Virus record (IMG/VR): IMGVR_UViG_3300037119_002348
Location: 1-20,507 of that record
DNA: 20,507 nucleotides
Direction: 5' to 3' (one strand)
Origin: a virus
The stretch's first letter is position 1; every line of letters begins with the position of its first letter. The position numbers were made by a program, and so were the translations under genes. The notes beneath the pieces were generated by a model. It saw nothing but the letters and a program-made list of their open reading frames with translations, was not told where the DNA came from and made no database searches. Shown here piece after piece: positions 1-6,643 of this stretch.

Positions 1-1
1 C

Positions 2-514
2 TGTCTTGGAGACGCGAGCCGTGCCGCGGCGGTACTGGCTGTCTGCGAGAGCTGCGGCGGGCATCCTGCGGCGCGCCGAGAAGCGGGGGAAGACATTGCC
101 CCCACGCTTGATGACGGCGCTCGTCGAGCTAGCGTCGAACTGCCGATGATTCCCGTGGCTCGCCCACTAACCGCTCGAGAATCCGGCTACCGCATGGACT
201 ACGAGACGGAAAACTTTCTTGTTGCGCGTGCGCTCACGTCACCCAGCCCAGGCAAGGGTGGCAGCTATCGACTTGACGACCATGAGAACCTGGTCGCGCC
301 CTGCGTAGACGGCGTTCGACGGCTTACGCCGCTCGAATGCGAGCGAGTCCAAGGCTGGCCTGATGGGCATACCGAATTTGCCGCGGACGGCAACCGCATC
401 CCCGATTCACACCGCTACCGCATGATCGGGAACGGGGTCGCCAGTCCGTGCGCCGAGTGGATCGGCCATCGGCTCGTGTGGGTTGACCAGCACATGGAAG
501 AAGACGCGGCATGA
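2..514 (+). CDS. DNA (cytosine-5-)methyltransferase, C-terminal part (5' end outside window)
   Basis: The reading frame is open from base 2, so the gene starts before the window and only about 170 C-terminal residues are seen. The end carries the family's late motifs: a stretch reading RRLTPLECERVQGWPDGHTE (motif IX-like region) and, about 20 residues later, YRMIGNGVASP (motif X, which folds back to help form the AdoMet pocket). Upstream, RREAGEDIAPTLDDG is typical of phage C5 methyltransferases in the target-recognition region. The catalytic PC and ENV motifs would lie outside the window. The protein should transfer methyl groups from AdoMet to cytosine C5 in a short DNA site, probably to protect phage DNA from host restriction. 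No partner restriction enzyme is visible. The stop overlaps the next start as ATGA. The family call is firm; the target sequence is unknown. Confidence 0.9.
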   Translation, partial: CLGDASRAAAVLAVCESCGGHPAARREAGEDIAPTLDDGARRASVELPMIPVARPLTARESGYRMDYETENFLVARALTSPSPGKGGSYRLDDHENLVAPCVDGVRRLTPLECERVQGWPDGHTEFAADGNRIPDSHRYRMIGNGVASPCAEWIGHRLVWVDQHMEEDAA

Positions 515-912
515 GTCGGTTGACTCGGCGCGAGGTCTGGAGTCTGACGTTTGTTGCGTGCGCCCTGCTCATTGCCTTCACTTTGATCTGGCTCGCCGCA
601 CCCGCTCGTGCTCAGGAAGCGCCGTACACCCCCGAGGACACACTGGCGGCCATCGACCAGGCCAGCGATGAGATCGGCGTCCCTGCGGCCGTGCTGTACC
701 ACATTGTGCGTTGTGAGACGGGTGGCCGATTCGACCCGTACAGCGTAGGCCGACAAGGGGAACTCGGAGCCGCCCAGCTCCATCCCCGCGGGTTGCTCCC
801 AACGTTTTACGCGTGGGGCTACGACGATCCATTCTCGCCCTGGCAATCTGTCCGATTCCTAGCCCAGCAGATCACGTATGGGCGGGCCAGTCAGTGGAGC
901 TGTGCGCGATGA
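511..912 (+). CDS. Membrane-anchored lytic-transglycosylase-like protein
   Basis: This 133-residue protein has a short basic N terminus, a hydrophobic segment at about residues 11-33 ending in AxA-like residues (signal peptide or anchor), and then a compact lysozyme-fold-like domain. Residues 61-72 (VLYHIVRCETGG) resemble the SLT-type helix with its catalytic glutamate (E69), and GELGAAQLHP (83-92) matches the following GxxGxxQ motif of soluble lytic transglycosylases. The C terminus (AQQI...W.CA) also fits. The expected role is cleavage of cell-wall peptidoglycan outside the membrane, for exit or entry. The domain is short for the family, so the call rests on the motifs. The start overlaps the methyltransferase stop (ATGA) and its stop overlaps the next ATG the same way. 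A virion or accessory role rather than an endolysin is possible, since no holin is adjacent. Confidence 0.68.
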   Translation: MSRLTRREVWSLTFVACALLIAFTLIWLAAPARAQEAPYTPEDTLAAIDQASDEIGVPAAVLYHIVRCETGGRFDPYSVGRQGELGAAQLHPRGLLPTFYAWGYDDPFSPWQSVRFLAQQITYGRASQWSCAR

Positions 913-1124
913 AATGGCTTCAGTGGTGGCGATGTCGAGACTGTGGCGAAATCCTGAAACGCCACCAACCGGACTACGTACGGCGACATGGGCGGCAATG
1001 CCCAGTAGCCCGGCGCGATTTTCCGTCTCGGCACGGATTCGATGCCGAGTGGCGGCGTCATATCTGGGCTCAGGGTCGTCTGATGAAACACGCCTGTACT
1101 TGTCCTGAAGAAAGTGCTTCCTGA
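909..1124 (+). CDS. Small Cys/His-containing protein, unknown function
   Basis: This is a 71-residue protein. The ATG at 909 is chosen because it forms an ATGA overlap with the preceding stop, the rule in this block; an upstream ATG at 813 would lie deep inside the previous gene. Residues 8-32 (CRDCG, then HQPDYVRRHGRQCP) place C8, C11, H22/H27 and C30 like a small zinc knuckle, and a second pair (CTCP) lies near the C terminus. No enzyme family is recognised. It belongs to the run of short Cys-rich genes at 909-4643. Assignment as a real gene rests on spacing, overlap and the cysteine pattern. Confidence 0.55.
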   Translation: MKWLQWWRCRDCGEILKRHQPDYVRRHGRQCPVARRDFPSRHGFDAEWRRHIWAQGRLMKHACTCPEESAS

Positions 1125-1492
1125 TGATCGACCTGAAGCGTCTGTTCGGTGTCCAGTGGGCGCCGGACCTCGAACTCCAAGATGACGAGTTCTACCGCGG
1201 TCCACATATCCATACCGACGAGCCGGACAGTGCTTGCGGTGAGGTGTATCTGGCTGCTCCAAAACCCCGGTGGACGACCGATCCGCCGGAGCATCCAGGC
1301 TACTTCTGGGTGAAGCCTCAGCACGACGACACACCGCTAGTAGTCGAGGTCTATCTGACCAAACACAACCAACTCTACGCGCGCTGGAGTGACGTCCCGG
1401 CGTTCCGCGTACCTATGTCACGGCCAGCGGGCGCCCGAGAAGGATTGCGCTGGTCGGACCGGGCCATCCCGGTGCCAGTGGAGACGCACTGA
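1124..1492 (+). CDS. Hypothetical protein (122 aa)
   Basis: I do not recognise a family. The protein is soluble, acidic in its N-terminal half and rich in aromatic residues and prolines, with no cysteine cluster beyond a single Cys, no transmembrane segment and no signal peptide. The segment HPGYFWVKPQ...PLVVEVYL...YARWSD resembles a small beta-rich domain and suggests a real fold. The start overlaps the preceding stop by one base (TGATG) and the stop overlaps the next ATG in the same way, which supports expression by translational coupling. Confidence 0.6.
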   Translation: MIDLKRLFGVQWAPDLELQDDEFYRGPHIHTDEPDSACGEVYLAAPKPRWTTDPPEHPGYFWVKPQHDDTPLVVEVYLTKHNQLYARWSDVPAFRVPMSRPAGAREGLRWSDRAIPVPVETH

Positions 1493-2028
1493 TGCCGAAG
1501 ACAAAAACCCCAGAAGCAGAGCGGTTCTGGCCTCGGGTGCGGAAGGGGTCTGGATGCTGGTTGTGGATCGGCCGCCGAGACACGTGGGGGTATGGCGTAT
1601 TCGTAAACGCTGATGGCGTTGGTGTTGGTGCGCACCGCTTTGCGTATGAGTTAGTCGTTGGATCAGTCCCAGAGGGCAAACAACTCGACCACCTGTGCCG
1701 CATCCAGGCATGTGTACGACCTGATCATCTGGAGCCCGTAACGGCCCGCGAGAACCAGATCCGTAGCAACAGCCCGACCGGCGTGAACGCCAGACGAACG
1801 CACTGCATTCGAGGACATCCGTTCGACGATAGGAACACTATTATCCAGAGTGACGGCCATCGCAACTGTCGCGCTTGCGTTGACGCTTACCAGCGGCAGT
1901 GGACCAATGATCATCGCGAACACCTGAACGCTCTACGTCGCGAACGTCGCCGCAAGAGTAAGTCCGACGTCGACGTGGCCAGGAGCGGCTATCAATTCAG
2001 CGCCGAGCCGATAAGGGAGCCACGTTGA
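1492..2028 (+). CDS. HNH homing-type endonuclease with zinc-finger-like C-terminal half
   Basis: This 178-residue protein has a recognisable HNH_3-type core. CWLWIGRRDTWGYG (22-35) is the usual lead-in strand region, and LDHLCRIQACVRPDHLEPV (65-83) holds the metal/catalytic DH pair (D66, H67), the structural cysteines C69 and C74, and the final H79. The second half has another Cys/His set, CIRGHPF (105-111) and NCRAC (125-129), the companion zinc motif common in these phage proteins. It probably makes site-specific nicks or double-strand breaks in DNA, either as a free-standing homing endonuclease or for phage DNA processing. It does not interrupt another gene here. The start and stop are linked to both neighbours by TGATG overlaps. 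The family call is strong; the role is open. Confidence 0.88.
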   Translation: MPKTKTPEAERFWPRVRKGSGCWLWIGRRDTWGYGVFVNADGVGVGAHRFAYELVVGSVPEGKQLDHLCRIQACVRPDHLEPVTARENQIRSNSPTGVNARRTHCIRGHPFDDRNTIIQSDGHRNCRACVDAYQRQWTNDHREHLNALRRERRRKSKSDVDVARSGYQFSAEPIREPR

Positions 2029-2291
2029 TGCCCGTGTCGATCTGCCTCACACCAGGGTGCTGGACACGCATCAATCGCGGCTACGTCAAACGAGAAACTC
2101 TATGTTTAGCCTGCCGATTAGATATGGATATGGAGGAAGAGGTTTCGATAAGCACATCCCGCCGTCCACAGCAGCCGCAGATATTGATCGGTGGGGTGTC
2201 GTCCAAATGCAACCATCGCGAGCACTACGACTGTCGCTGTCAGGGCTGTCGCTGCTCCTGTCACCCCTCGCACCGTCAGGACGCGGCATGA
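2028..2291 (+). CDS. Small Cys-rich protein, unknown function
   Basis: This is an 87-residue protein. The ATG at 2028 is preferred over the TTG at 2025 because it shares one base with the HNH gene stop (TGATG), as several neighbours do. Two cysteine groups are seen: a front part C..C (CLTPGC, then LCLAC) and a dense C-terminal cluster CNHREHYDCRCQGCRCSC with alternating Cys/His. Both could bind zinc or another metal. No known domain is recognised. The stop overlaps the next start as ATGA. Confidence 0.58.
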   Translation: MPVSICLTPGCWTRINRGYVKRETLCLACRLDMDMEEEVSISTSRRPQQPQILIGGVSSKCNHREHYDCRCQGCRCSCHPSHRQDAA

Positions 2292-2458
2292 GGCGATGTG
2301 AAGAATGTGGCCAGACCAGGCCGCTCACCGAGTTCTACCGGTCCAATACGTACTGGTACCGGCGCCGCTGTCGCCAGTGCAGGCTCGCATCCAAACGAGA
2401 CGCTAGCCGTGCCCTCGCCCTGTACTGGACCCAGCCCAGGAACCCGGCCGCGGCATGA
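2288..2458 (+). CDS. Zinc-ribbon-like mini-protein (56 aa)
   Basis: This short gene starts at an ATG overlapping the previous stop (ATGA) and ends in another ATGA. The protein has two CxxC pairs, CEEC at residues 4-7 and CRQC at about 33-36. They are separated by a segment (TRPLTEFYRSNTYWYRRR) typical of the small phage proteins that read CSxCG..KPLSEFY...C..C and are often found near HNH nucleases. It probably folds around one zinc ion. A DNA- or RNA-binding or HNH-accessory role is a guess from its neighbour, not shown by the sequence. Confidence 0.6.
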   Translation: MRRCEECGQTRPLTEFYRSNTYWYRRRCRQCRLASKRDASRALALYWTQPRNPAAA

Positions 2459-2604
2459 CTGCCCACCCTCCGCAGCAGCAAGCAACGAGCCGTTTCTGCC
2501 GATCAGGCCAGCACTGGGCGTGTCACGGCAAGGCGCAGGCTCGCCCCAACACAACGCGCTGTGAATGCGCGTGCCATGAACAACAACCGGAGGGAACTCA
2601 GTGA
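2455..2604 (+). CDS. Very small Cys/His protein (49 aa)
   Basis: This gene lies between the zinc-ribbon mini-protein and the next gene, in the same overlap chain: an ATGA start overlap and a GTGA stop overlap. The product has C21, C29, H30 and then the tight group CECACH (36-41), so it may bind a metal. A similar SxCxCxCH-type ending occurs in the 2028-2291 product (GCRCSCH), which suggests the two are related small domains. No function can be assigned. Support is the perfect overlap on both sides and the non-random cysteine spacing. Confidence 0.5.
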   Translation: MTAHPPQQQATSRFCRSGQHWACHGKAQARPNTTRCECACHEQQPEGTQ

Positions 2605-2783
2605 CTACCGACCAGTGGGCTGAGACTGAGATACGCGCGTGTCGGTCGTGTGGACGTCCGATCTACTGGGGCGTCACGGCAACAGGCAAACGGTGTCCTT
2701 ACGACGTGGTCGACGGCGTCGCGACTACTGTCTCTCACTTCGCAACGTGTCCCGACGCCAACTCTTGGAGAAAGTCACGATGA
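2601..2783 (+). CDS. Small zinc-finger-like protein (60 aa)
   Basis: The GTG start at 2601 overlaps the previous stop (GTGA) and has a good ribosome-binding site, GGAGG, about seven bases upstream. The protein carries CRSCGRPIYWG (residues 14-24), C32 in GKRCPY, and HFATC (46-50), a treble-clef or ribbon-like arrangement seen in many small phage proteins that begin with a CxxCG.PI.W motif. The function is unknown. The stop overlaps the start of the recombination protein (ATGA), so the two are probably translated together. Confidence 0.62.
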   Translation: MTTDQWAETEIRACRSCGRPIYWGVTATGKRCPYDVVDGVATTVSHFATCPDANSWRKSR

Positions 2784-3472
2784 CGATGACACTGGCCGAA
2801 CGCACAACCGGTGCGGAGATCATGGAACGCGTTGTGATCGAGGGCGACCTGGGCAAACTCAAGCCCGAAGAACGCGTGATCTACTACCAGCGGGTCTGTG
2901 AGTCGCTGAACATCAACCCACTCACACGGCCGTTCGACTACATCACTTTGAACGGCAAATTGACGCTATACGCGAAGAAGGATTGCACCGACCAGTTGCG
3001 TGCCAATCGCGGCGTCAGCATCACCCAACTCGAGCGCCAACGGCTCGACGAACTCTACGTGGTGACCGCATACGCAAAGGACAAGGAGGGCCGCGTCGAC
3101 AGTGCGCTCGGCGTGGTCAACGTCAAGGGTTTGACGGGTGAGGCACTGGCAAACGCGCTGATGAAGGCCGAGACGAAGGCCAAGCGCAGGGTGACGCTCA
3201 GTCTATGCGGCTTGGGATGGACAGACGAAAGCGAGGTCGGGAGCATACCCAACGCGCAGACAATCGTGGTCGACCAGGAGACGGGCGAAGTCATCGAAGA
3301 ACCGGGCGATGATCGGCGCCAGAAGGCGCTCGACCAATGGGCCGAGATCACGCAGGAAGCCGACCAGCTCAACATCATCCACAAGGATCTGCCAGTGAAT
3401 GCACCAGCCGATCAGATCGAACGGTGGGCGTTGGCACTCGAGAAGAAGGTCAGGGAGGCTGAAGAGTTTTAG
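2780..3472 (+). CDS. Probable phage ssDNA-annealing/recombination protein (RecT/Rad52-type superfamily, tentative)
   Basis: This is a 230-residue soluble protein. The front half resembles a widespread phage family reading 'L.PEER..YY..VCESL.LNPLTRPFDYI.LNGKLTLYA.KDCT.QLR', followed by 'V.TAYA.D..GR.D...G.V...GL.GEALANALMKAETKAKRR.TLSLCGLG..DE.EV'. The LNPLT.PF and KAKRR..LS.CGLG blocks are the signature stretches. The family is often found beside phage recombination and replication genes and shows the general layout of Redbeta/RecT-like annealing proteins. That function is inference from layout and neighbours (a PDDEXK nuclease and a replisome organiser follow). The C-terminal 70 residues are acidic and helical. 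The ATG at 2780 is chosen for its ATGA overlap and a GGAG about ten bases upstream. Confidence 0.6.
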   Translation: MTMTLAERTTGAEIMERVVIEGDLGKLKPEERVIYYQRVCESLNINPLTRPFDYITLNGKLTLYAKKDCTDQLRANRGVSITQLERQRLDELYVVTAYAKDKEGRVDSALGVVNVKGLTGEALANALMKAETKAKRRVTLSLCGLGWTDESEVGSIPNAQTIVVDQETGEVIEEPGDDRRQKALDQWAEITQEADQLNIIHKDLPVNAPADQIERWALALEKKVREAEEF

Positions 3473-3703
3473 ATGAGTCCCGATGCTGCGGCGCGCGCAC
3501 TCGAGCGGTATTGGCAAACCGAGGCGTGTAGGCGACGCCTTGAGGTCGGACGTGGCGAGGTACAACGTCGCCGAACGCAGTGCACTTACGACGGGCTGGT
3601 TGCTGGCGGCGTGCCTAACCTGTTGCGGAATAGCCGCGGCCAATTTACGGCTTCATTCAACGCCGTCGAAGGATTGCGGAGATGGGCGGCTCGCCGGATG
3701 TGA
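3473..3703 (+). CDS. Hypothetical basic protein (76 aa)
   Basis: The ATG lies directly after the TAG of the preceding gene, with GAAGAG six bases upstream as a possible ribosome-binding site. The product is small, arginine-rich and predicted mostly helical in the first half, with the C-terminal segment GQFTASFNAVEGLRRWAARR. No family is recognised. It might bind nucleic acid because of its charge, but nothing specific shows this. Confidence 0.5.
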   Translation: MSPDAAARALERYWQTEACRRRLEVGRGEVQRRRTQCTYDGLVAGGVPNLLRNSRGQFTASFNAVEGLRRWAARRM

Positions 3704-3749
3704 CAACAACGGGGTCTTTGGTGGTGGTAACATCGACCACGAATAAGAA

Positions 3750-3777
3750 GGCCAGCCCGGCGGGAACCGGACTGGCC
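3750..3777 (+). other. Stem-loop in leader of the PDDEXK-like gene
   Basis: An inverted repeat pairs GGCCAG (3750-3755) with CTGGCC (3772-3777). After a C-A mismatch, an inner CCGG (3757-3760) pairs with CCGG (3767-3770), closing a CGGGAA loop. It lies in the roughly 100-base gap after 3703 and ends ten bases before an AGGAGG. No T-run follows, so it does not look like a classical Rho-independent terminator. It could shape mRNA stability or translation of the next gene. The structure is seen; the role is inferred. Confidence 0.5.
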
Positions 3778-3804
3778 CATACCACTAGGAGGTTACGGCT
3801 CCCA

Positions 3805-4416
3805 ATGGCGTCATCAGACGATACCACACGCGGTCCGCGGGCCATTGAGACGGTCTACCAGGGCTACCGGTTCCGCTCTCGGCTAGAGGCGCGCTGGGCA
3901 GTGTTCTTCGATACGCTCGGACTGCGCTGGGAGTACGAGAAAGAAGGGTACGAGCTAGGCGCCGCAGGCCGCTATCTGCCTGACTTCTGGCTACCCGACC
4001 TTGAGTGCTTCGTCGAGGTCAAGGGTGCTGAGCCGACGCCTGACGAGAGGATGCTCTGCGACACACTGCGCCAACAGCACGGTGCGCCGGTCATCATCGT
4101 TCACGGTGAGGTCGGCGCCGGACCGTGGCCCTGTTACGCACACGATGTCGGTCACTCAAGCGGCGGCTCGTCCTACTGGGACGTGTACTGGTTCATCTGC
4201 GAGTGCAGCCGGCCGAAGGTGTCATGGGGCGACGGTTGCCACGCTCCTGTCAACGGTGAAACGTGGGCAAGGTTGTCGCATTGGTGCGGCTGGAACGAGG
4301 CGTACAAGGCCGATGCTTGTGGGCCTGCATTTCCCCCGTACATGGCGGTGTCCACGACCTCGCGAGCCGTCAATGCCGCCCGATCAGCGCGGTTCGGTAA
4401 GGGCGGGCGAGGCTAA
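3805..4416 (+). CDS. PDDEXK-family nuclease-like protein with C-terminal Cys-rich part
   Basis: This is a 203-residue protein. The ATG at 3805 is chosen because AGGAGG lies at 3787-3792 and family similarity begins soon after; the open frame extends upstream to an ATG at 3682, but that part looks like a noncoding leader. The N-terminal 75 residues match a common phage pattern: YQGYRFRSRLEARWAVFFDTLG (E29 in the helix), WEYEKEGYELG, then YLPDFWLP and CFVEVKG. D60 followed by E71-V-K73 is the PD...ExK active site of restriction-endonuclease-like nucleases. The second half is less familiar, with CECSRPK...GDGCHAP possibly binding zinc. The likely role is DNA cleavage or processing in phage replication or recombination. 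The family is firm; the substrate is unknown. Confidence 0.78.
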   Translation: MASSDDTTRGPRAIETVYQGYRFRSRLEARWAVFFDTLGLRWEYEKEGYELGAAGRYLPDFWLPDLECFVEVKGAEPTPDERMLCDTLRQQHGAPVIIVHGEVGAGPWPCYAHDVGHSSGGSSYWDVYWFICECSRPKVSWGDGCHAPVNGETWARLSHWCGWNEAYKADACGPAFPPYMAVSTTSRAVNAARSARFGKGGRG

Positions 4417-4643
4417 TGGCGTTGGTACGCGAATTTCAGTGCATCAAGTGCGGCGCCATGCAGTCTGAGCGGGCGCGTGAGCGGTGCGCTAACCCCGACT
4501 GGCACGATCTGCCGCCGCTCGAGCAGGAGGTTCCTGTACTGGTCGTTCAGCCTGGCACGTGTGGGCGTTGCGTCTGCGACGACATGGACGAGCCGGTGTG
4601 CTCGTGCTGCCATACGGCGCCATGCCAGGTGAGGGCAGCCTGA
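4416..4643 (+). CDS. Small Cys-rich protein (75 aa), unknown
   Basis: The start shares one base with the preceding stop (TAATG) and the stop shares one base with the next ATG (TGATG). The protein has an N-terminal CIKCG (9-13) and a C-terminal cluster CGRCVCDDMDEPVCSCCHTAPC with nine cysteines in total, suggesting one or two zinc sites. It resembles no named family that I recognise, but is of the same style as the Cys-rich products encoded at 909-2783. Confidence 0.58.
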   Translation: MALVREFQCIKCGAMQSERARERCANPDWHDLPPLEQEVPVLVVQPGTCGRCVCDDMDEPVCSCCHTAPCQVRAA

Positions 4644-5530
4644 TGCCGAAGCAACGATTGCCGTGGTTCAAGGTATGGGTCGGTGCCACACGCCATGAGA
4701 AGGTCGTCACCCTGGACGATCGCACGTTCCGCGCATGGGTCGAGCTGTTGGATGCCGCGAGCGAGCAACAGGTCCGCGGGCGCTTCACCTCATCTAAGGC
4801 GGCAGCGGCCATCATTCGTCGCCCGGTAGCACTGGTGAAACGCCTGACCGACGCTCATTTGCTGGACGAGCGCGACGACGGCCTATGGCTTCATGACTGG
4901 TCCGACTGGCAGCGCTGGAGGCCCGATGATGAGCACGGGAATGACACCGGATTGACTTACGAATCACACAGGAATAGCAACGGAAACACTCCTGATCCAC
5001 CACCGAATGACACGCCCCCTCGCGTAGAGCGCGCGAAGACGGAGAAGAGAGAAGAAGACGTAGACGTAGACGGAGATAAAGACGAATACCCCCCTGGTGC
5101 TACGCACCAGCCCCCCAAGGGACGGCGGCGCACCACCGAGATTGACGATGCGTTCACGGATGGCCTCGAAGAACGGTTCTGCCAGGAGTTCGGTTCTCGG
5201 GAGGCGGTCCGGGACAGCATCGCCACAGCACTCGGCTACAAGAAACGCTCGAGCTACACCGATCAGCAGGCATTCGTCCGCAACTGGGTCCGGCGCGACG
5301 CCGAGAGCAGCTCAACCAGGCGTGGTCATTCGACGCGGAACATCCGTCCCGTTGACAGACCGCGACCAGTGCCCGATGTCGACGATCGTCCCGCCATGCC
5401 GCCATGCACGAACTGCGGTCAGCATCCGCAGGACTCACTACCGCACGGCGACGATCCCCGGGCAGGACTGTGCGGAATCTGCGGCATTCGGTTGATGCAA
5501 GAGCGCCGCGGCTTGAGGCCAGCCGGATGA
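4643..5530 (+). CDS. Phage replisome organiser / replication initiation-like protein
   Basis: This is a 295-residue protein. The start is taken at 4643 (MPKQRLPWFKVWVGATRHEKV...) because it overlaps the previous stop (TGATG) and is the usual N terminus of phage replisome-organiser-type proteins, in which a winged-helix domain (about residues 1-95) ends in DGLWLHDWSDWQRW. A long acidic, low-complexity linker follows (about 130-170, with EKREEDVDVDGDKDE). A middle helical region (185-240) may contact helicase or a loader. The C terminus has a zinc-ribbon-like set C255, C258, C277, C280. By family it would bind the phage origin and recruit host replication proteins. No DnaC- or DnaB-like partner is present in the window. 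The call rests on the N-terminal domain. Confidence 0.66.
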   Translation: MPKQRLPWFKVWVGATRHEKVVTLDDRTFRAWVELLDAASEQQVRGRFTSSKAAAAIIRRPVALVKRLTDAHLLDERDDGLWLHDWSDWQRWRPDDEHGNDTGLTYESHRNSNGNTPDPPPNDTPPRVERAKTEKREEDVDVDGDKDEYPPGATHQPPKGRRRTTEIDDAFTDGLEERFCQEFGSREAVRDSIATALGYKKRSSYTDQQAFVRNWVRRDAESSSTRRGHSTRNIRPVDRPRPVPDVDDRPAMPPCTNCGQHPQDSLPHGDDPRAGLCGICGIRLMQERRGLRPAG

Positions 5531-5558
5531 CAATCGCTCTGCTCGAACGGGAGGTTGC

Positions 5559-6056
5559 ATGACCGTCCATAACGCCGATACCTGCCAGCACCACGACTGC
5601 AACGGAGGACAGAAGTACTACGACGACCCTCACTATCCGCAATGTGATCCGGTGTTCGGGGCTACCTGCGGCGATGTGGACCCCGTTCGCGGTCAATATG
5701 CTGACAAACAAGCCATCATCAAGAGCCAACAACGCGACCTCGCATGGTGGGAGTTGCGCGTCAATGATCTGACCGCAGACCTCGCCAGTGCGCGGGAGCA
5801 GATCGCCCAGTGGAAGCGATTGCACGATCTGGAGACGGACAATCAGACCAAGGTCATCGCAAGTTGGCAACGTGAATGCGACCAGGCCAGGGCGCAGATC
5901 GAGCAGATGCGGGAGGTGGTCGAGGCGGCTCGGCGGTTCGATGATGCTTTGGCAGAGTTCGGCTTCGAGCCGGCCTACGTTGGTGATAGCTACCAGCCAC
6001 TCCACGATGCTCTGGCCACCCTCGACCAGCAGGCCCAGCCACAAACAGGTGCATAG
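5559..6056 (+). CDS. Hypothetical coiled-coil protein (165 aa)
   Basis: A GGGAGG four bases before the ATG supports the start. The first 45 residues contain scattered Cys/His (CQHHDC, C29, C37) and little else. Residues 45-125 are a charged helix with heptad character (KQAIIKSQQRDLAW...LRVNDLTADLASAREQIAQWKRL) that should form a coiled coil. The end (about 125-160) is a conserved-looking small motif RFDDALAEFGF...YQPLHDALATLDQQ. It may be a structural or scaffold-like helper; no enzyme motif is seen. Confidence 0.62.
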   Translation: MTVHNADTCQHHDCNGGQKYYDDPHYPQCDPVFGATCGDVDPVRGQYADKQAIIKSQQRDLAWWELRVNDLTADLASAREQIAQWKRLHDLETDNQTKVIASWQRECDQARAQIEQMREVVEAARRFDDALAEFGFEPAYVGDSYQPLHDALATLDQQAQPQTGA

Positions 6057-6063
6057 CTAGCTG

Positions 6064-6555
6064 ATGATCATGGCCAGCCTCGACGAGCAGCAGCGTATCC
6101 TCGTCCTTACCGCGGCCGTCGAAGGACTCGCCCTGCTTGCTAAAGGACTCAGGCGCCGCGGGGCTAACTGCCACCTGTGCGACTACAGCCCCGACGTCGT
6201 CCGGTTCCACCTCGCCCACTGGCGCGAACTCAAGTCAGCTACCGAAGGCTGCTCAGCCGCTGGCGCTAACCCTATCGGGGGCGGCACACGCGATCGCATG
6301 AAGCTCGCCGCCATCCTCGCCGACCTCGAACAGGCCACCGACCAGGCGCTCGAGCCGCTGCTGCGCTGGCAGGCTGTCTCGCGTATCTACAAACGCCAGG
6401 AACGGTTCAGCCGCTACCTTGCCCTGCGCCGTGTCGCGTTGCTCAACTTGCACCACCCCGAGCCCAGTGCGCCGCTCGCTGAGGCGATCTGCCTCGAGGC
6501 CATCGCTCGAGCGCTCGGCTGGTACAGGCACGAGCCCTGCGAAGGTGAGGATTGA
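6064..6555 (+). CDS. Hypothetical helical protein (163 aa)
   Basis: I do not recognise the family. The protein looks almost entirely helical, with a single CHLC (36-39) near the start and a second half (LRWQAVSRIYKRQERFSRYLALRRVALLNLHH) that resembles the helical part of small phage regulators, although no clear helix-turn-helix can be claimed. The start may be the ATG at 6064 or at 6070; no strong ribosome-binding site decides. It is the last gene before the promoter candidate and the packaging genes, a position where late-gene activators often lie, but that is only a positional hint. Confidence 0.5.
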   Translation: MIMASLDEQQRILVLTAAVEGLALLAKGLRRRGANCHLCDYSPDVVRFHLAHWRELKSATEGCSAAGANPIGGGTRDRMKLAAILADLEQATDQALEPLLRWQAVSRIYKRQERFSRYLALRRVALLNLHHPEPSAPLAEAICLEAIARALGWYRHEPCEGED

Positions 6556-6581
6556 CAAAGTAGTGACGATGCAAGTACGGT
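6552..6581 (+). promoter_or_regulatory. Candidate sigma70-type promoter for the packaging/head operon
   Basis: TTGACA (6552-6557) matches the -35 consensus exactly and is followed after 18 bases by TACGGT (6576-6581), which fits the loose TANNNT -10 used in high-GC bacteria but only half of the full TATAAT consensus. It sits at the end of gene 6064-6555 in one of the few real intergenic gaps on the plus strand, just upstream of terminase. A start near 6588 would give a leader of about 55 bases containing a hairpin. Confidence 0.45.
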
Positions 6582-6604
6582 GCCCCGTTGAGCGGTAGGG
6601 CTGT

Positions 6605-6637
6605 GCCCTGCGTGGGTGCTGAACCCATGACGCGGGC
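6605..6637 (+). other. Bulged stem-loop in the small-terminase leader
   Basis: Three short arms can stack: GCCC/GGGC (6605-6608 with 6634-6637), GCGT/ACGC (6610-6613 with 6630-6633) and GGGT/ACCC (6614-6617 with 6623-6626), closed by a GCTGA loop with small bulges (T6609, ATG 6627-6629). It ends six bases before the ATG at 6644. No T-run follows, so a terminator is unlikely. It could control ribosome access to the terminase mRNA. No strong ribosome-binding site is visible outside it. Confidence 0.42.
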
Positions 6638-6643
6638 TGACCT

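Noticed and set aside
3750-3777. Rho-independent terminator
   Set aside because: The stem is not followed by a run of T and lies just upstream of a ribosome-binding site.
3682-3804. Upstream extension of the PDDEXK-like gene to an ATG at 3682
   Set aside because: The added 41 residues have no family match and cover the hairpin and AGGAGG, which fit a noncoding leader.
5154-6044. Minus-strand open frame (296 codons) across the replisome organiser and the coiled-coil gene
   Set aside because: It spans two plus-strand genes and the space between them, has serine/arginine-rich low-complexity content and no ribosome-binding site or motif.
6580-6641. Possible tRNA or small structured RNA in the gap before the small terminase
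   Set aside because: The hairpin is real, but there is no cloverleaf, no T-arm GTTCRA and no acceptor stem, so it is listed only as a stem-loop.
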